From Acinetobacter silvestris (GTDB lineage: Bacteria > Pseudomonadota > Gammaproteobacteria > Pseudomonadales > Moraxellaceae), in NCBI RefSeq assembly GCF_002135235.1, contig NZ_NEGB01000002.1, positions 1 through 64,000 on the forward strand: a DNA stretch of 64,000 nucleotides, given 5' to 3'. The position numbers and the translations under genes are program-made. Below, in pieces: positions 34,941 to 44,800 of this stretch. Below the pieces are notes generated by a model, which had not been told where the DNA came from, ran no database searches, and was given only the letters and a program-made list of their open reading frames with translations. The first letter of the stretch is position 1, and each line of letters begins with the position of its first letter.

Positions 34941-35852
34941 ATGCCTTTTTATACAATGCCAGATGGTGAACAATTATTTGTCCGTGAAATTGGACAAGGT
35001 GAATCTGTATTAGTGCTCTCTGGCTTAGGTATGCAAAGTTGGCAATGGATTCCTTTTTTACTCCCCAATACCAAGAAATATAAATTTATTATTCCAGATT
35101 GGCGTGGTTTTGGCGGTTCTAAAAACTGCAAAATCCCTCAAGATTTAAATGCTATTCAAAATCATTGGCATGATATCGACTCACTCATTCAACAACTTCA
35201 ATTAAATGACTTTATTCTCATTGGTTATTCCATGGGCGCTACGACTGCTATGCATGGGATGCAATATGGAAACCTAAAAAACCAATTAAAAGCCTATTTA
35301 CATATCGACCAAACACCCAAAATCCCGAGTGATGAATCATGGCAATTTGGTTTGTTTGGCAGAAAACATCATCAATTTAAGCAACTATTAAATGATCTAT
35401 CCATTTTTTTACATCAGCATAAGCATTTTAACCGCATTGAATATCTTCCCAATGAACTTCAAAATCAATTAATTGAAATATGGTCAAATTTTATTAAAAT
35501 TCAAAAAAGTAATAAAATTACCCCGCTGCTAATCAACTTAGCCCTTAAACTGCCTCAACTACAGAAGCACCTGTTACCAATCCAAAGAATGGATTATATG
35601 ACTTGGTATATTGATAACTATTTAAATCATAATGAAGATTATCGTGCAGCAATTGCGACATTAAACTGCCCCACTACATTTTTTATCGGTGAAAAATCAA
35701 GTTTATATCCAGCCAATGGTCAAAAAATTATTGCTGAAAGCTTGAAAAATGCCAGCAGTATTCTATTTAAACGTTCGGGCCATACCCCACTAATTACTGA
35801 ACCTGTGAAGTTTGGACGTGAAATTCATCACTTCCTTAAACAAATCATCTAG
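34941..35852 (+). CDS. Alpha/beta hydrolase
   Basis: This 303-residue protein has the alpha/beta hydrolase fold: VLVLSGLGMQSW near the oxyanion region, PDWRGFGGS, and nucleophile elbow IGYSMGAT with Ser about residue 97. The C-terminal SGHTPLITEP carries the likely catalytic histidine. No signal peptide. The gene follows padR by 15 bases with an AGGA site and is probably cotranscribed. Substrate unknown; such partners of PadR genes often act on esters or carbonyl by-products, but that is not shown. Confidence 0.8.
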   Translation: MPFYTMPDGEQLFVREIGQGESVLVLSGLGMQSWQWIPFLLPNTKKYKFIIPDWRGFGGSKNCKIPQDLNAIQNHWHDIDSLIQQLQLNDFILIGYSMGATTAMHGMQYGNLKNQLKAYLHIDQTPKIPSDESWQFGLFGRKHHQFKQLLNDLSIFLHQHKHFNRIEYLPNELQNQLIEIWSNFIKIQKSNKITPLLINLALKLPQLQKHLLPIQRMDYMTWYIDNYLNHNEDYRAAIATLNCPTTFFIGEKSSLYPANGQKIIAESLKNASSILFKRSGHTPLITEPVKFGREIHHFLKQII

Positions 35853-36209
35853 ACTTAAATAACTAATATTTAAATAAGTTTATTTTTAAAAACTTTAGGA
35901 CGATTTTTTTAATATCGTCCTTTCAAAAATTTTGACCACATCAGTCTTTTTAACATGCATAACAACTTTCCAATTTATCCGTAGCTTAGCCGTAGTTTTT
36001 AATTAGAATATTTTATAGTTAAATATCCTAAAAATTTCTCATATTTCCCTCTTCAACTCAAGATCCAATCCGTTGCTTTTTAAGCATAATTCACCCCTTA
36101 AATTGTTTATTTATTGTGCTTTTCAACACACTTTATAACAAGCCGCTCTACACTCATAAGTCAATGTTCTTCTTTCTATTTTAATAAACACAAAAGACAA
36201 GGACTTCTC
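35853..36209. other. Hydrolase-kgtP intergenic region
   Basis: This gap of about 360 bases holds the terminator after the hydrolase and then AT-rich sequence that must carry the kgtP promoter. I could not identify a convincing -35/-10 pair. A frame opening at 36114 belongs to the untranslated leader of kgtP. Confidence 0.4.
35897..35923 (+). terminator. Probable terminator of the hydrolase gene
   Basis: Stem AGGACGAT / ATCGTCCT with a nine-base T-rich loop followed by only three Ts. The T tract is short, so confidence is moderate. Confidence 0.6.
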
Positions 36210-37508
36210 ATGAATGAAACCCATACCTATCAGCCACATGAAAAACGTAATCGTGTCATGGCTATCGTTGGCGCAGCATCGGGGAATTTAGTTGAATGGT
36301 TTGATTTCTATATTTACGCCTCCTTTGCCATTTATTTTCAACATGCATTAACAGCACCAGATATGAGTGAGTCTGCCAAAGCCATTTATGTCTGGGGTGT
36401 ATTTGCTGCCAGTTTTTTCATGCGTCCTATTGGGAGTTGGCTCTTTGGCTGGGTTGGTGATAAGTATGGTCGAAAAAGATCCATGATTATTTCCATTGCA
36501 TTAATGGCTTTTAGCTCCTTCTTATTTGCAGCACTTCCCACCTATGAACAAGCGGGAATGCTGGCACCATTTTTACTTTTAGCAGTGCGTCTGTTACAGG
36601 GTCTATCTGTAGGCGGTGAGTATGGAACCGTCGCGACCTATATGAGCGAAGTTGCACTTAAAGGACAACGTGGTTTTTATTCATCCTTCCAATATGTAAC
36701 TTTGGCTGGTGGACAATTACTAGCAAGTGCTTTGGGCGTCCTCATGCTTGCACTTATGTCAAAAGAACAACTTATGAATGGTGGTTGGCGTATCCCATTT
36801 GTTATTGGTGGTGTAGTTGCAATCCTTTCATTTTATGTACGTCGTCATTTAAAAGAAACTCTGTCTGCCGATGATAGTAAAAATGAGGAATCTGGTAGTT
36901 TAAAAGCATTATTTAAAAATCACTGGAAAACCTTTTTACTCGTTGTCGGCTATACCTCAGCAGGCTCTTTAACCTTTTATATGCTCACAGTATATGCAAA
37001 AACATATATCACCAATTTAGGTTTTGGAGATCGAGTTTCAGGTTATATGATGACTATAGCACTCTTTGTTTTCATGTGTGCTCAACCTCTTTTTGGTATG
37101 TTATCTGACAGAATTGGGCGTCGTGCCTCAATGATGTGGTTCAGCGCAAGTAGTGCAATCTTTGTTTATCCAGTCATGGTTATTGCAATGCATTATTTTA
37201 GTTATTCAGCAGTCATCGTGACCTTATTACTCATCTTTTTAATGATGCTACTCAGTTTCTATACATCTATTAGTGGATTAGTCAAAGCTGAAATGTTCCC
37301 ACCACATATTCGAGCCTTGGGTGTAGGTTTTGCCTATGCGGTCGGTAATGCTATTTTCGGTGGTTCTGCCCCAGCGGTAGCGTTACAATTTAAAAGTATG
37401 GGGCATGAAAACACCTTCTTTATTTATGTCATTATCATGCTAGTTATCTGTTTCTTCTGTAGTATGCAATTACCGAAACAACCCAAATATTTGCACCATG
37501 ATCACTAA
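36210..37508 (+). CDS. kgtP: KgtP-like alpha-ketoglutarate/proton symporter (MHS family)
   Basis: An inner-membrane major facilitator of the metabolite/H+ symporter group. ATG 36210 has AAGGA seven bases ahead and gives 432 residues, the same length as E. coli KgtP. Diagnostic sequences are AIVGAASGNLVEWFDFYIY in segment 1, GWVGDKYGRKRSM in the loop 2-3 motif, and LLQGLSVGGEYGTVATYMSE in segment 4. Twelve membrane segments are evident. The substrate is inferred from similarity; other dicarboxylate or organic acid carriers in the MHS group are possible. Confidence 0.85.
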   Translation: MNETHTYQPHEKRNRVMAIVGAASGNLVEWFDFYIYASFAIYFQHALTAPDMSESAKAIYVWGVFAASFFMRPIGSWLFGWVGDKYGRKRSMIISIALMAFSSFLFAALPTYEQAGMLAPFLLLAVRLLQGLSVGGEYGTVATYMSEVALKGQRGFYSSFQYVTLAGGQLLASALGVLMLALMSKEQLMNGGWRIPFVIGGVVAILSFYVRRHLKETLSADDSKNEESGSLKALFKNHWKTFLLVVGYTSAGSLTFYMLTVYAKTYITNLGFGDRVSGYMMTIALFVFMCAQPLFGMLSDRIGRRASMMWFSASSAIFVYPVMVIAMHYFSYSAVIVTLLLIFLMMLLSFYTSISGLVKAEMFPPHIRALGVGFAYAVGNAIFGGSAPAVALQFKSMGHENTFFIYVIIMLVICFFCSMQLPKQPKYLHHDH

Positions 37509-37662
37509 TTTAAAGCTAATGAAGAGGTTTTCTGTACCCTTCATTTTGAGTTTAAGAATCAAAAACTCCTAGTTTGATAATTATTTAAAAACAATAAAAC
37601 CATCATTCTTAGAATGATAAAGATCAATATAAAATTCAGTGGACTTTACATTACCTCAGAAT

Positions 37663-37694
37663 AAAAAAACGGCTAAAATGTTAGCCGTTTTTTT
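37663..37694. terminator. Bidirectional terminator between kgtP and aspA
   Basis: Fourteen-base-pair stem AAAAAAACGGCTAA / TTAGCCGTTTTTTT with an AATG loop. The T-runs fit both strands. Confidence 0.92.
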
Positions 37695-37744
37695 ATTTGC
37701 TCAATTAAAATATCAGAGATTTCAACTTTAACCGAGAAAGCATC

Positions 37745-39208
37745 TTAGCCAGCTTTAGCGATATGAACTTCATCGTAGTTTTGCCCAGCAATCTCAGAAA
37801 TCATATTTTCAAAAGAGAAAATTTTATCTAATTGCTCACGCGTTAATAAACCTTGCTCTAATACAACTTCTTGAATCGTTTTATTTTCAGCAATACATTG
37901 TTTACCAATTTCGTCACACTTTGAATGACCCAAAATTGGATCCAATAAAGTAATGATTCCAACACTACGCATCACTGCATCGAAACATGTTTTTTCATTG
38001 GCTTCGATACCCTGAATACATTTCTCATTGAGTGTTTTAATTGCATTAACGAGCAAATCAAGTGATTCATTTAAAGAAACAGCAATAACAGGTTCCATTA
38101 CATTTAACTGTAACTGCCCAGCTTCTGCTGCAAATGTAATCGTCAAATCGTTACCAATTACTTTAAATGCAACTTGGTTAACAACTTCTGGAATTACTGG
38201 ATTAACTTTAGCTGGCATGATTGATGAGCCTGCCTGCATTTCAGGTAAGCGAATTTCCCATAAACCAGTTCTTGGTCCTGAACTTAATAAACGTAAGTCA
38301 TTACAAATTTTTGAAAGTTTTACAGCTAAACGTTTTAATGTGCTTGATAAAATAATAAACACACCACAATCACTTGTAGCTTCAACGTAATCTTCTGCAC
38401 CACGTAATTGCAGACCTGTAATTTCATTTAAATATTCATTTACTTTTACAGCATAACCATGCGGTGTATTTACACCAGTACCAATTGCTGTGGCACCTAA
38501 GTTAATTTCTAATAATAACTCACGCGTTTTTTTAATAAGTCGTAGATCTTCATTTAATAATGTTGCAAAAGCATGGAATTCTTGCCCAAGCGTCATCGGC
38601 ACTGCATCTTGTAGTTGCGTACGTCCCATTTTCAAGACATGTTGAAATTCACTTGCTTTCAATTTAAGTGAAACAATTAAATTATTCATTTGCACGAACA
38701 AAGCATCAAAAGAATAATAGGAAGCCAAACGAAGCGCTGTTGGATAAACATCATTGGTTGATTGTGATTTATTCACATGATCATTTGGATGAATAATATC
38801 GTAACGGCCCTTTTCATAACCTAATGATTCGAGTGCAATATTCGCAATCACTTCATTACTATTCATATTAATTGAAGTACCAGCACCACCCTGAAAAACA
38901 TCAGATGGGAATGAATAGCTCCATTTCTCTGGATGCTGAATTAATTGATCACAAGCAGCTTGAATAGCTTTACTTGCTGTCTCATCTAATTTACCAAAAT
39001 TAAAATTAGCTTGCGCGGATGCTTTTTTAACCTGAGCCAATGCTTTAATAAAGTTGACTTGCTCACCGACAGTATGCGTTGATATTTTAAAATTATCTAA
39101 TGCTCTAAGTGTATGAATACCATAATAGCTATTTGCAGGCACTTCACGTGCACCCAATAAATCTTTCTCTATTCTAGTTTGCTCAGATTGAACCGTTTCC
39201 ACTGCCAT
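37745..39208 (-). CDS. aspA: Aspartate ammonia-lyase
   Basis: AspA converts aspartate to fumarate and ammonia. The signature GSSIMPAKVNPV of the fumarase/aspartase family, with the catalytic Ser loop, is present. The early segment EKDLLGAREVPANSYYGIHTLRA matches E. coli AspA. The frame begins with GTG at 39244; I choose ATG 39208 (487 residues) because the E. coli enzyme is 478 long and the extra part is not conserved. No strong ribosome-binding site distinguishes the two. Fumarase C is the nearest alternative, but DLLGAREVPANSYYG favours aspartase. Confidence 0.9.
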   Translation of the reverse strand: MAVETVQSEQTRIEKDLLGAREVPANSYYGIHTLRALDNFKISTHTVGEQVNFIKALAQVKKASAQANFNFGKLDETASKAIQAACDQLIQHPEKWSYSFPSDVFQGGAGTSINMNSNEVIANIALESLGYEKGRYDIIHPNDHVNKSQSTNDVYPTALRLASYYSFDALFVQMNNLIVSLKLKASEFQHVLKMGRTQLQDAVPMTLGQEFHAFATLLNEDLRLIKKTRELLLEINLGATAIGTGVNTPHGYAVKVNEYLNEITGLQLRGAEDYVEATSDCGVFIILSSTLKRLAVKLSKICNDLRLLSSGPRTGLWEIRLPEMQAGSSIMPAKVNPVIPEVVNQVAFKVIGNDLTITFAAEAGQLQLNVMEPVIAVSLNESLDLLVNAIKTLNEKCIQGIEANEKTCFDAVMRSVGIITLLDPILGHSKCDEIGKQCIAENKTIQEVVLEQGLLTREQLDKIFSFENMISEIAGQNYDEVHIAKAG

Positions 39209-39657
39209 TACTCGCAAAGATGCACTGTTTTCGTGCGATAGCACATACTATACTTTATATTTGTAGTATAAGTTAAGAATCATAGCACTTTTGTAGTGCA
39301 TTCTTATGCATATTTGAATAAATTATATTCATTGTAAAACCATGTAAATAGCATAAATTACTGCTTCTTTTAATTTTTCCATCTATTGTGGTCTTCATAT
39401 TAAATTAAAAAATATGTTAATCATCACTTAAATTGAATAAACGCTATAGCCTCATTTATAAATTTATCTAAAGCTGAATTTCCTATATAATTCTTCGATT
39501 GTAACTATTTGTACAAAATGACACAGAAGTTGTGATTAATCACCTTATAACAATTACAGCTTCTTTTTTAGCTTTTATGTTTGAATCTGTCCGTTAATTC
39601 ACCACACATAAAAATAATGCTTGGGCGAATTTATCCCAATGGACAAAAGGATTTTCT
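39209..39657. other. aspA-putP divergent intergenic region
   Basis: About 450 bases without a gene. A plausible aspA promoter on the minus strand has TTAACT (39271-39276), 18 bases, and TATAGT (39247-39252). An inverted repeat GCACT-TTTGT-AGTGC lies at 39285-39299, just upstream of it. The motif shared with the putA upstream region is at 39431-39454. The putP start is preceded by AAGGA. The putP promoter could not be identified. Confidence 0.45.
39431..39454 (+). promoter_or_regulatory. Motif shared with the putA upstream region (putP copy)
   Basis: The segment AAATTGAATAA followed by GCTATAGCCTCA closely matches the copy before putA at 41792-41815 (AAATTAAATAA, then GCTCTAGCCTCA), with one base of gap difference. 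It lies about 203 bases upstream of the putP start. It may be an operator for the neighbouring Lrp-type regulator or a promoter element. Confidence 0.5.
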
Positions 39658-41157
39658 ATGGACAACCTCAACCCCACAGTCATTACATTTATATTTTATA
39701 TTATTGTGATGGTATGCATTGGTCTATATGCATATAAAAAGACCACTGACTTTTCAGATTATATTCTCGGTGGACGCAGTTTAGGTAGTTTTGTCACTGC
39801 ATTATCGGCTGGAGCATCAGACATGAGTGGCTGGCTACTCATGGGACTTCCAGGGGCTATTTTCCTTACTGGCTTATCTGAGTCTTGGATTGCCATTGGT
39901 TTGATTATTGGTGCATGGTTAAACTGGTATTTAGTTGCAGGACGTCTGCGCGTACATACTGAAATTCAAAATAATGCCCTCACCTTGCCTGATTATTTCA
40001 CTGGGCGTTTTGGTGATAAGAAAAAAGTATTACGTATTATTTCTGCTTTGATCATTTTAACCTTTTTCGCAATTTATTGTGCTTCAGGTATGGTTGCAGG
40101 TGCACGTCTATTCGAAAGTATTTTTGGATTATCCTATACCACCGCACTTTGGGTCAGTGCCATCGCCACGATTAGTTATGTCTGTATCGGTGGATTCCTC
40201 GCGATCAGTTGGACGGATACGTTCCAAGCTGGCCTCATGATTTTTGCACTTCTCCTTGCACCCATCATGACTTATCTTAGTTTGGGTGATACTCAGTCTG
40301 TGATACAACTAATTGACACTGCACGTCCACATGCTTCCAATATGTTTACTGGTGTTAGTGTTATCGCTATTATTTCATCGATGGCATGGGGCTTAGGCTA
40401 TTTTGGACAACCACATATCTTAATCCGTTTTATGGCAGCAGATTCGGTACGTTCTATTCCTAACGCACGTCGTATTGGTATGACTTGGATGATTTTATGT
40501 CTAGGTGGTGCTGTTGCGGTTGGTTACATTGGAATCGCTTACTTCCAAACTCATCCAGAATTAGCTGTAAATGTTACTAAAAATCCCGAAACTGTCTTTA
40601 TGGAACTTACTAAACTTCTGTTTAATCCTTGGATTGCAGGTGTTGTACTCGCGGCAATTCTAGCAGCAGTCATGAGTACCTTAAGCTGCCAACTTTTAGT
40701 TTGCTCTAGCACACTGACAGAAGATTTATACAAAGTATTTATTCGTAAAAATGCCTCACAAACTGAATTGGTTTGGGTTGGACGCATGATGGTACTGGCG
40801 ATTGCAGTACTGGCAATCTTTATTGCAATGAATCCAAACAGTAAAGTTTTAGGCCTAGTGGCTTATGCATGGGCGGGTTTTGGTGCTGCATTTGGTCCAT
40901 TAATCATTTTGTCACTGTTCTGGAAACGTATGACATTAAATGGTGCTTTGGTCGGAATGATCGTCGGTGCTTTAACCGTGATTATCTGGAAAAACACTAT
41001 GGCCGCAGTAGGTCTTTATGAGATTGTTCCCGGTTTCATCTTATCTTTCATCAGTATCGTGGTGGTGAGTTTATTGGATAAAACTCCTAGCCAAGAAGTG
41101 GTTGAGCGGTTTGAAAAATCAGAACAAATCTATGATCATGAAATGAAAAACTTGTAA
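39658..41157 (+). CDS. putP: Sodium/proline symporter PutP
   Basis: PutP brings in proline with sodium across the inner membrane, feeding PutA. The 499-residue protein has about 13 membrane segments and the sodium:solute symporter signature, with GGRSLGSFVTALSAGASDMSGW at its start and the TTALWVSAIATISYVCIGGFLAISWTD region. The ribosome-binding site AAGGA lies nine bases before the ATG. It stands alone upstream of the lrp-putA pair and may be regulated together with them. Confidence 0.94.
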   Translation: MDNLNPTVITFIFYIIVMVCIGLYAYKKTTDFSDYILGGRSLGSFVTALSAGASDMSGWLLMGLPGAIFLTGLSESWIAIGLIIGAWLNWYLVAGRLRVHTEIQNNALTLPDYFTGRFGDKKKVLRIISALIILTFFAIYCASGMVAGARLFESIFGLSYTTALWVSAIATISYVCIGGFLAISWTDTFQAGLMIFALLLAPIMTYLSLGDTQSVIQLIDTARPHASNMFTGVSVIAIISSMAWGLGYFGQPHILIRFMAADSVRSIPNARRIGMTWMILCLGGAVAVGYIGIAYFQTHPELAVNVTKNPETVFMELTKLLFNPWIAGVVLAAILAAVMSTLSCQLLVCSSTLTEDLYKVFIRKNASQTELVWVGRMMVLAIAVLAIFIAMNPNSKVLGLVAYAWAGFGAAFGPLIILSLFWKRMTLNGALVGMIVGALTVIIWKNTMAAVGLYEIVPGFILSFISIVVVSLLDKTPSQEVVERFEKSEQIYDHEMKNL

Positions 41158-41168
41158 TTTTAATCATT

Positions 41169-41197
41169 GAATAAAGGGGCTGCGTGCCCCTTTATTC
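41169..41197. terminator. Terminator between putP and the Lrp gene
   Basis: Twelve-base-pair stem GAATAAAGGGGC / GCCCCTTTATTC with a five-base TGCGT loop. The T-run is interrupted, but the GC-rich stem is strong and could act for either strand. Confidence 0.8.
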
Positions 41198-41238
41198 ATG
41201 CCTTATTTTTATAATTTCAATCTAATTAAAATCAATCA

Positions 41239-41727
41239 TCACTTTATTCGTGTCGGTAAATTTAAGCGACCACTGTCTTTGATCACCTCCATAACTGGAT
41301 AACTACGCGTTTCTTTTACCCCTGGCAATTGCCATAAAATTTGACCTGAAATACGACGAAACTCTTCCATGTTAGCGCAACGTATTTTCACTAAAAAATC
41401 AAATCCTCCACTAATCATATGACAGGCCATAATCTCAGGATATTGCACCACTGCATCAGAAAATGAATCCAAAACATTGGGGGTGGTTTTATCTAACAAT
41501 ATTTCTACAAATACAACAAAATTTGAATTCAATAGCTCTGGGTTAAGTTTTGCTTCATAACCTAAAATATAACCATCATTACTCAACTTTTGCACACGTG
41601 CTAAAGCCGCTGTTGCGGATAAATTCACTTCTTCCGCTAACTTTACATTCGAAATTTTCCCGTCTTTTTGCAGAATATCCAAAATCTTTATATCGATACG
41701 ATCAAGGGTTGAAATTTGAGTCGGCAT
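41239..41727 (-). CDS. Lrp/AsnC-family regulator, probable proline regulator
   Basis: A 162-residue Lrp-type protein: helix-turn-helix at about residues 8-55 (LDRIDIKILDILQKDGKISNVKLAEEVNLSATAALARVQKL) and a C-terminal RAM ligand-binding domain. It is divergent from putA with 120 bases between and lies beside putP, the position of PutR-type regulators in other bacteria. Because this PutA lacks its own DNA-binding domain, a separate regulator is needed, which supports the proline-sensing role. The ligand is inferred. Confidence 0.85.
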   Translation of the reverse strand: MPTQISTLDRIDIKILDILQKDGKISNVKLAEEVNLSATAALARVQKLSNDGYILGYEAKLNPELLNSNFVVFVEILLDKTTPNVLDSFSDAVVQYPEIMACHMISGGFDFLVKIRCANMEEFRRISGQILWQLPGVKETRSYPVMEVIKDSGRLNLPTRIK

Positions 41728-41791
41728 GCGAATTTTTCTCTAAAAAATGATCCAAATATAGTGAGTTATTCGGCTTTATTTCTGTAATGAT

Positions 41792-41815
41792 AAATTAAAT
41801 AAGGCTCTAGCCTCA
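41792..41815 (+). promoter_or_regulatory. Motif shared with the putP upstream region (putA copy)
   Basis: AAATTAAATAA plus GGCTCTAGCCTCA; the core AGGCT-CT-AGCCT is an inverted repeat at 41802-41813. It ends 33 bases before the putA ATG, in the short region between the divergent Lrp-type gene and putA, so it could control either. Confidence 0.55.
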
Positions 41816-41847
41816 ACAAATATATTTACCCGTCACAGGACGTTGAC

Positions 41848-44800
41848 ATGAATATGACAGATACTGCTCCCACTATTAATCCTGATCTCCCAAGTTTTGA
41901 CTATATTACCGAATTTAAAGAAAAAACTGATCATGAGGTTGCCATTAATACTGCATGGCGCCGTGCCGAGCCCGAATGTGTAGAAAACCTAATTGAACAT
42001 ACGCAAATTGATCAAGAACTGAATCAAAAAATTTATGATTTAGCCTTTAATTTGGCACATAGTTTACGTGAACGTAAAAGTTCTACGGGTAAAGCTGGTA
42101 TTGTTCAGGGGTTACTACAAGAGTTTTCGCTTTCTTCTCAAGAAGGCATTGCACTGATGTGCTTAGCAGAAGCCTTATTACGTATTCCAGACAGTGCAAC
42201 GCGTGACTTACTCATTCGTGACAAAATCAATCAAGGCAACTGGAAAGACCATTTAGGGCAAAGTAACCTCATGTTTGTCAATGCTGCAGCTTGGGGTCTC
42301 ATGCTCACTGGCAAACTTATGGAAACCCCAAAACAAAAAAGCTTATCTAGCATTCTGACTTCACTGTTAGCACGTAGTGGTAAAGGTATTATTCGTAAGG
42401 CAGTTGATACTGCAATGCGCATGATGGGTGAACAATTTGTCACTGGTGAAACGATTGCTGAGGCCTTAGGCCATGCGAAATCATTAGAAGAAAAAGGCTT
42501 TCGTTATTCTTACGATATGCTTGGTGAAGCAGCTTTAACTGAACAGGATGCTGATCGCTATTTTGAAGATTACACTCAAGCTATACATGCCATTGGTCAA
42601 GCCTCTACAGATAAGGATGTTTATAACGGCCCAGGTATTTCCATTAAACTTTCAGCATTACACCCACGTTACCAACGTACACAAATTGCACGCGTACACG
42701 ATGAACTGTATGGCAAAATTTTGGAACTGGCGGTTTTAGCTAAAAATTATAATATTGGTCTCAATATTGATGCTGAAGAGTCAGATCGTTTAGAAATTTC
42801 ATTAGAATTATTAGAACGTCTTTGCTTTGAACCAGAACTGGCTGACTGGAAAGGGATTGGTTTCGTTATTCAAGCCTACCAAAAGCGTTGCTTCTATGTG
42901 GTCGACTATATTATTGATCTGGCAAAGCGCAGCCAAAAACGCCTAATGATTCGTTTGGTCAAAGGTGCGTATTGGGACAGTGAGATTAAAAAAGCACAAA
43001 TTGATGGCATGACAGATTATCCAGTCTTTACTCGAAAAGTACATACGGACTTATCCTATATTGCCTGTGCAAAAAAATTATTAGCTGCACCAGATTTTAT
43101 CTATCCGCAATTTGCGACGCACAATGCTCAGACCGTTGCAACCATTTACAACCTAGCCAAGCCTGATCAATATTATATCGGTCAATATGAGTTCCAATGT
43201 TTACATGGCATGGGCGAACCATTGTATGAACAAGTCGTTGGAAATATCGCAGATAAAAAGCTAGGTGTTCCCTGCCGGATCTATGCACCCGTAGGAAATC
43301 ACGAAACACTCTTGGCTTATTTAGTCCGTCGTTTATTAGAAAATGGCGCAAATACATCATTCGTTAATAGAATTGCAGATAAAAACTTAAAAATTGATGA
43401 ACTGATTGAAGATCCAATTCATGAAATTCAACAAACAGCTCAAAAAACGGGAATAATCGGTGAGAAACACACTGCAATTCCTTTACCCAAAGATCTGTTA
43501 CAAAACGTCCGCGCCAATTCGCATGGTATTGATTTAGCCAATGACGCTGAATTAGAACAATTAAATCAAGTCGTTGTAGCACTCTCACAAAGCACATGGA
43601 AAAGCCAACCACTCATAGGTAATCTTGATACATACGATGTCAATGAACTCACGCCAAAACTTATTCTCAATCCAGCCAACTCTAAAGATACAGTCGGTAT
43701 TGTTTATGAAACTCAGCCACAGCAGGTCGAAATTGCCTTAACTCAGGCTACCAAGGCCTTCCAAGCTTGGCAAAATACTCATCAAAGTGATCGTGCTGAC
43801 ATGCTATTAAAAGCAGCTGATCTGATGGAATCTCGCATGCAAGCATTAATGGTCTTGCTCTGTAGGGAAGCGGGTAAAACCTATTCCAATGGAATTGCTG
43901 AAGTTCGTGAAGCAGTCGATTTCCTCCGTTATTATGCTGAACAAGTCAAAACGATCGACAATACAAAAATTAAGCCTTTAGGTACGGTACTCTGTATTAG
44001 TCCTTGGAATTTTCCACTCGCGATCTTTGCAGGTCAAATTGCAGCAGCCTTAGCAGCAGGAAACTGTGTCATTGCTAAACCAGCGGAACAAACACCACTG
44101 ATTGCAGCTGAAGCGATTAAAATACTGTGGGAAGCCGGTATTCCCCATTCTGCTGTACAACTCTTACCCGGTCGTGGTGAAACAGTCGGGGCTCAACTCA
44201 GTCAAGATGATCGCATTCAAGCAATTATGTTCACAGGTTCTACTGAAGTTGCGAAAATTTTACAGCGAACGCTCGCAAAACGCTTAAGTCAGACCGGTCA
44301 ACCTATTCCACTGATTGCAGAAACAGGTGGCCAAAATGCGATGATTGTGGATTCTTCTGCGCTGACTGAACAAGTAGTACAAGATGCCGTAAACTCAGCA
44401 TTTGATAGTGCGGGACAACGCTGTTCTGCCCTACGAATTCTGTGTGTACAAGAAGATAATGCAAAAACTTTAATCACCATGCTAAAAGGTGCGATGCAAC
44501 AACTGAAAGTCGGTCAACCGATTTATTTAAATACTGATGTGGGGCCAGTGATTGATGCAGATGCACAATTCAATATTGAAAAGCATATTCAAACCATGCG
44601 AACGAAAGGCTATCCTGTGCATCAATTGATGTACAACTTAAATGCAGATGAATTGAAACATGGTACATTTATTCCACCGACGTTAATTGAATTACCACAT
44701 CTTGATGATTTAAAACGTGAGGTTTTTGGTCCTGTATTACACATCATTACCTACAAATATGGTGAAATTGAACAATTACTTGAACAAATCAATCAGAAAG

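Noticed and set aside
38028..38390. Plus-strand frame of 120 codons opposite aspA
   Set aside because: Antisense shadow; aspA is well supported throughout.
39209..39244. GTG start adding twelve residues to aspA
   Set aside because: Extra residues are not part of the aspartase fold and sit in the promoter-proximal region; kept as a minor alternative only.
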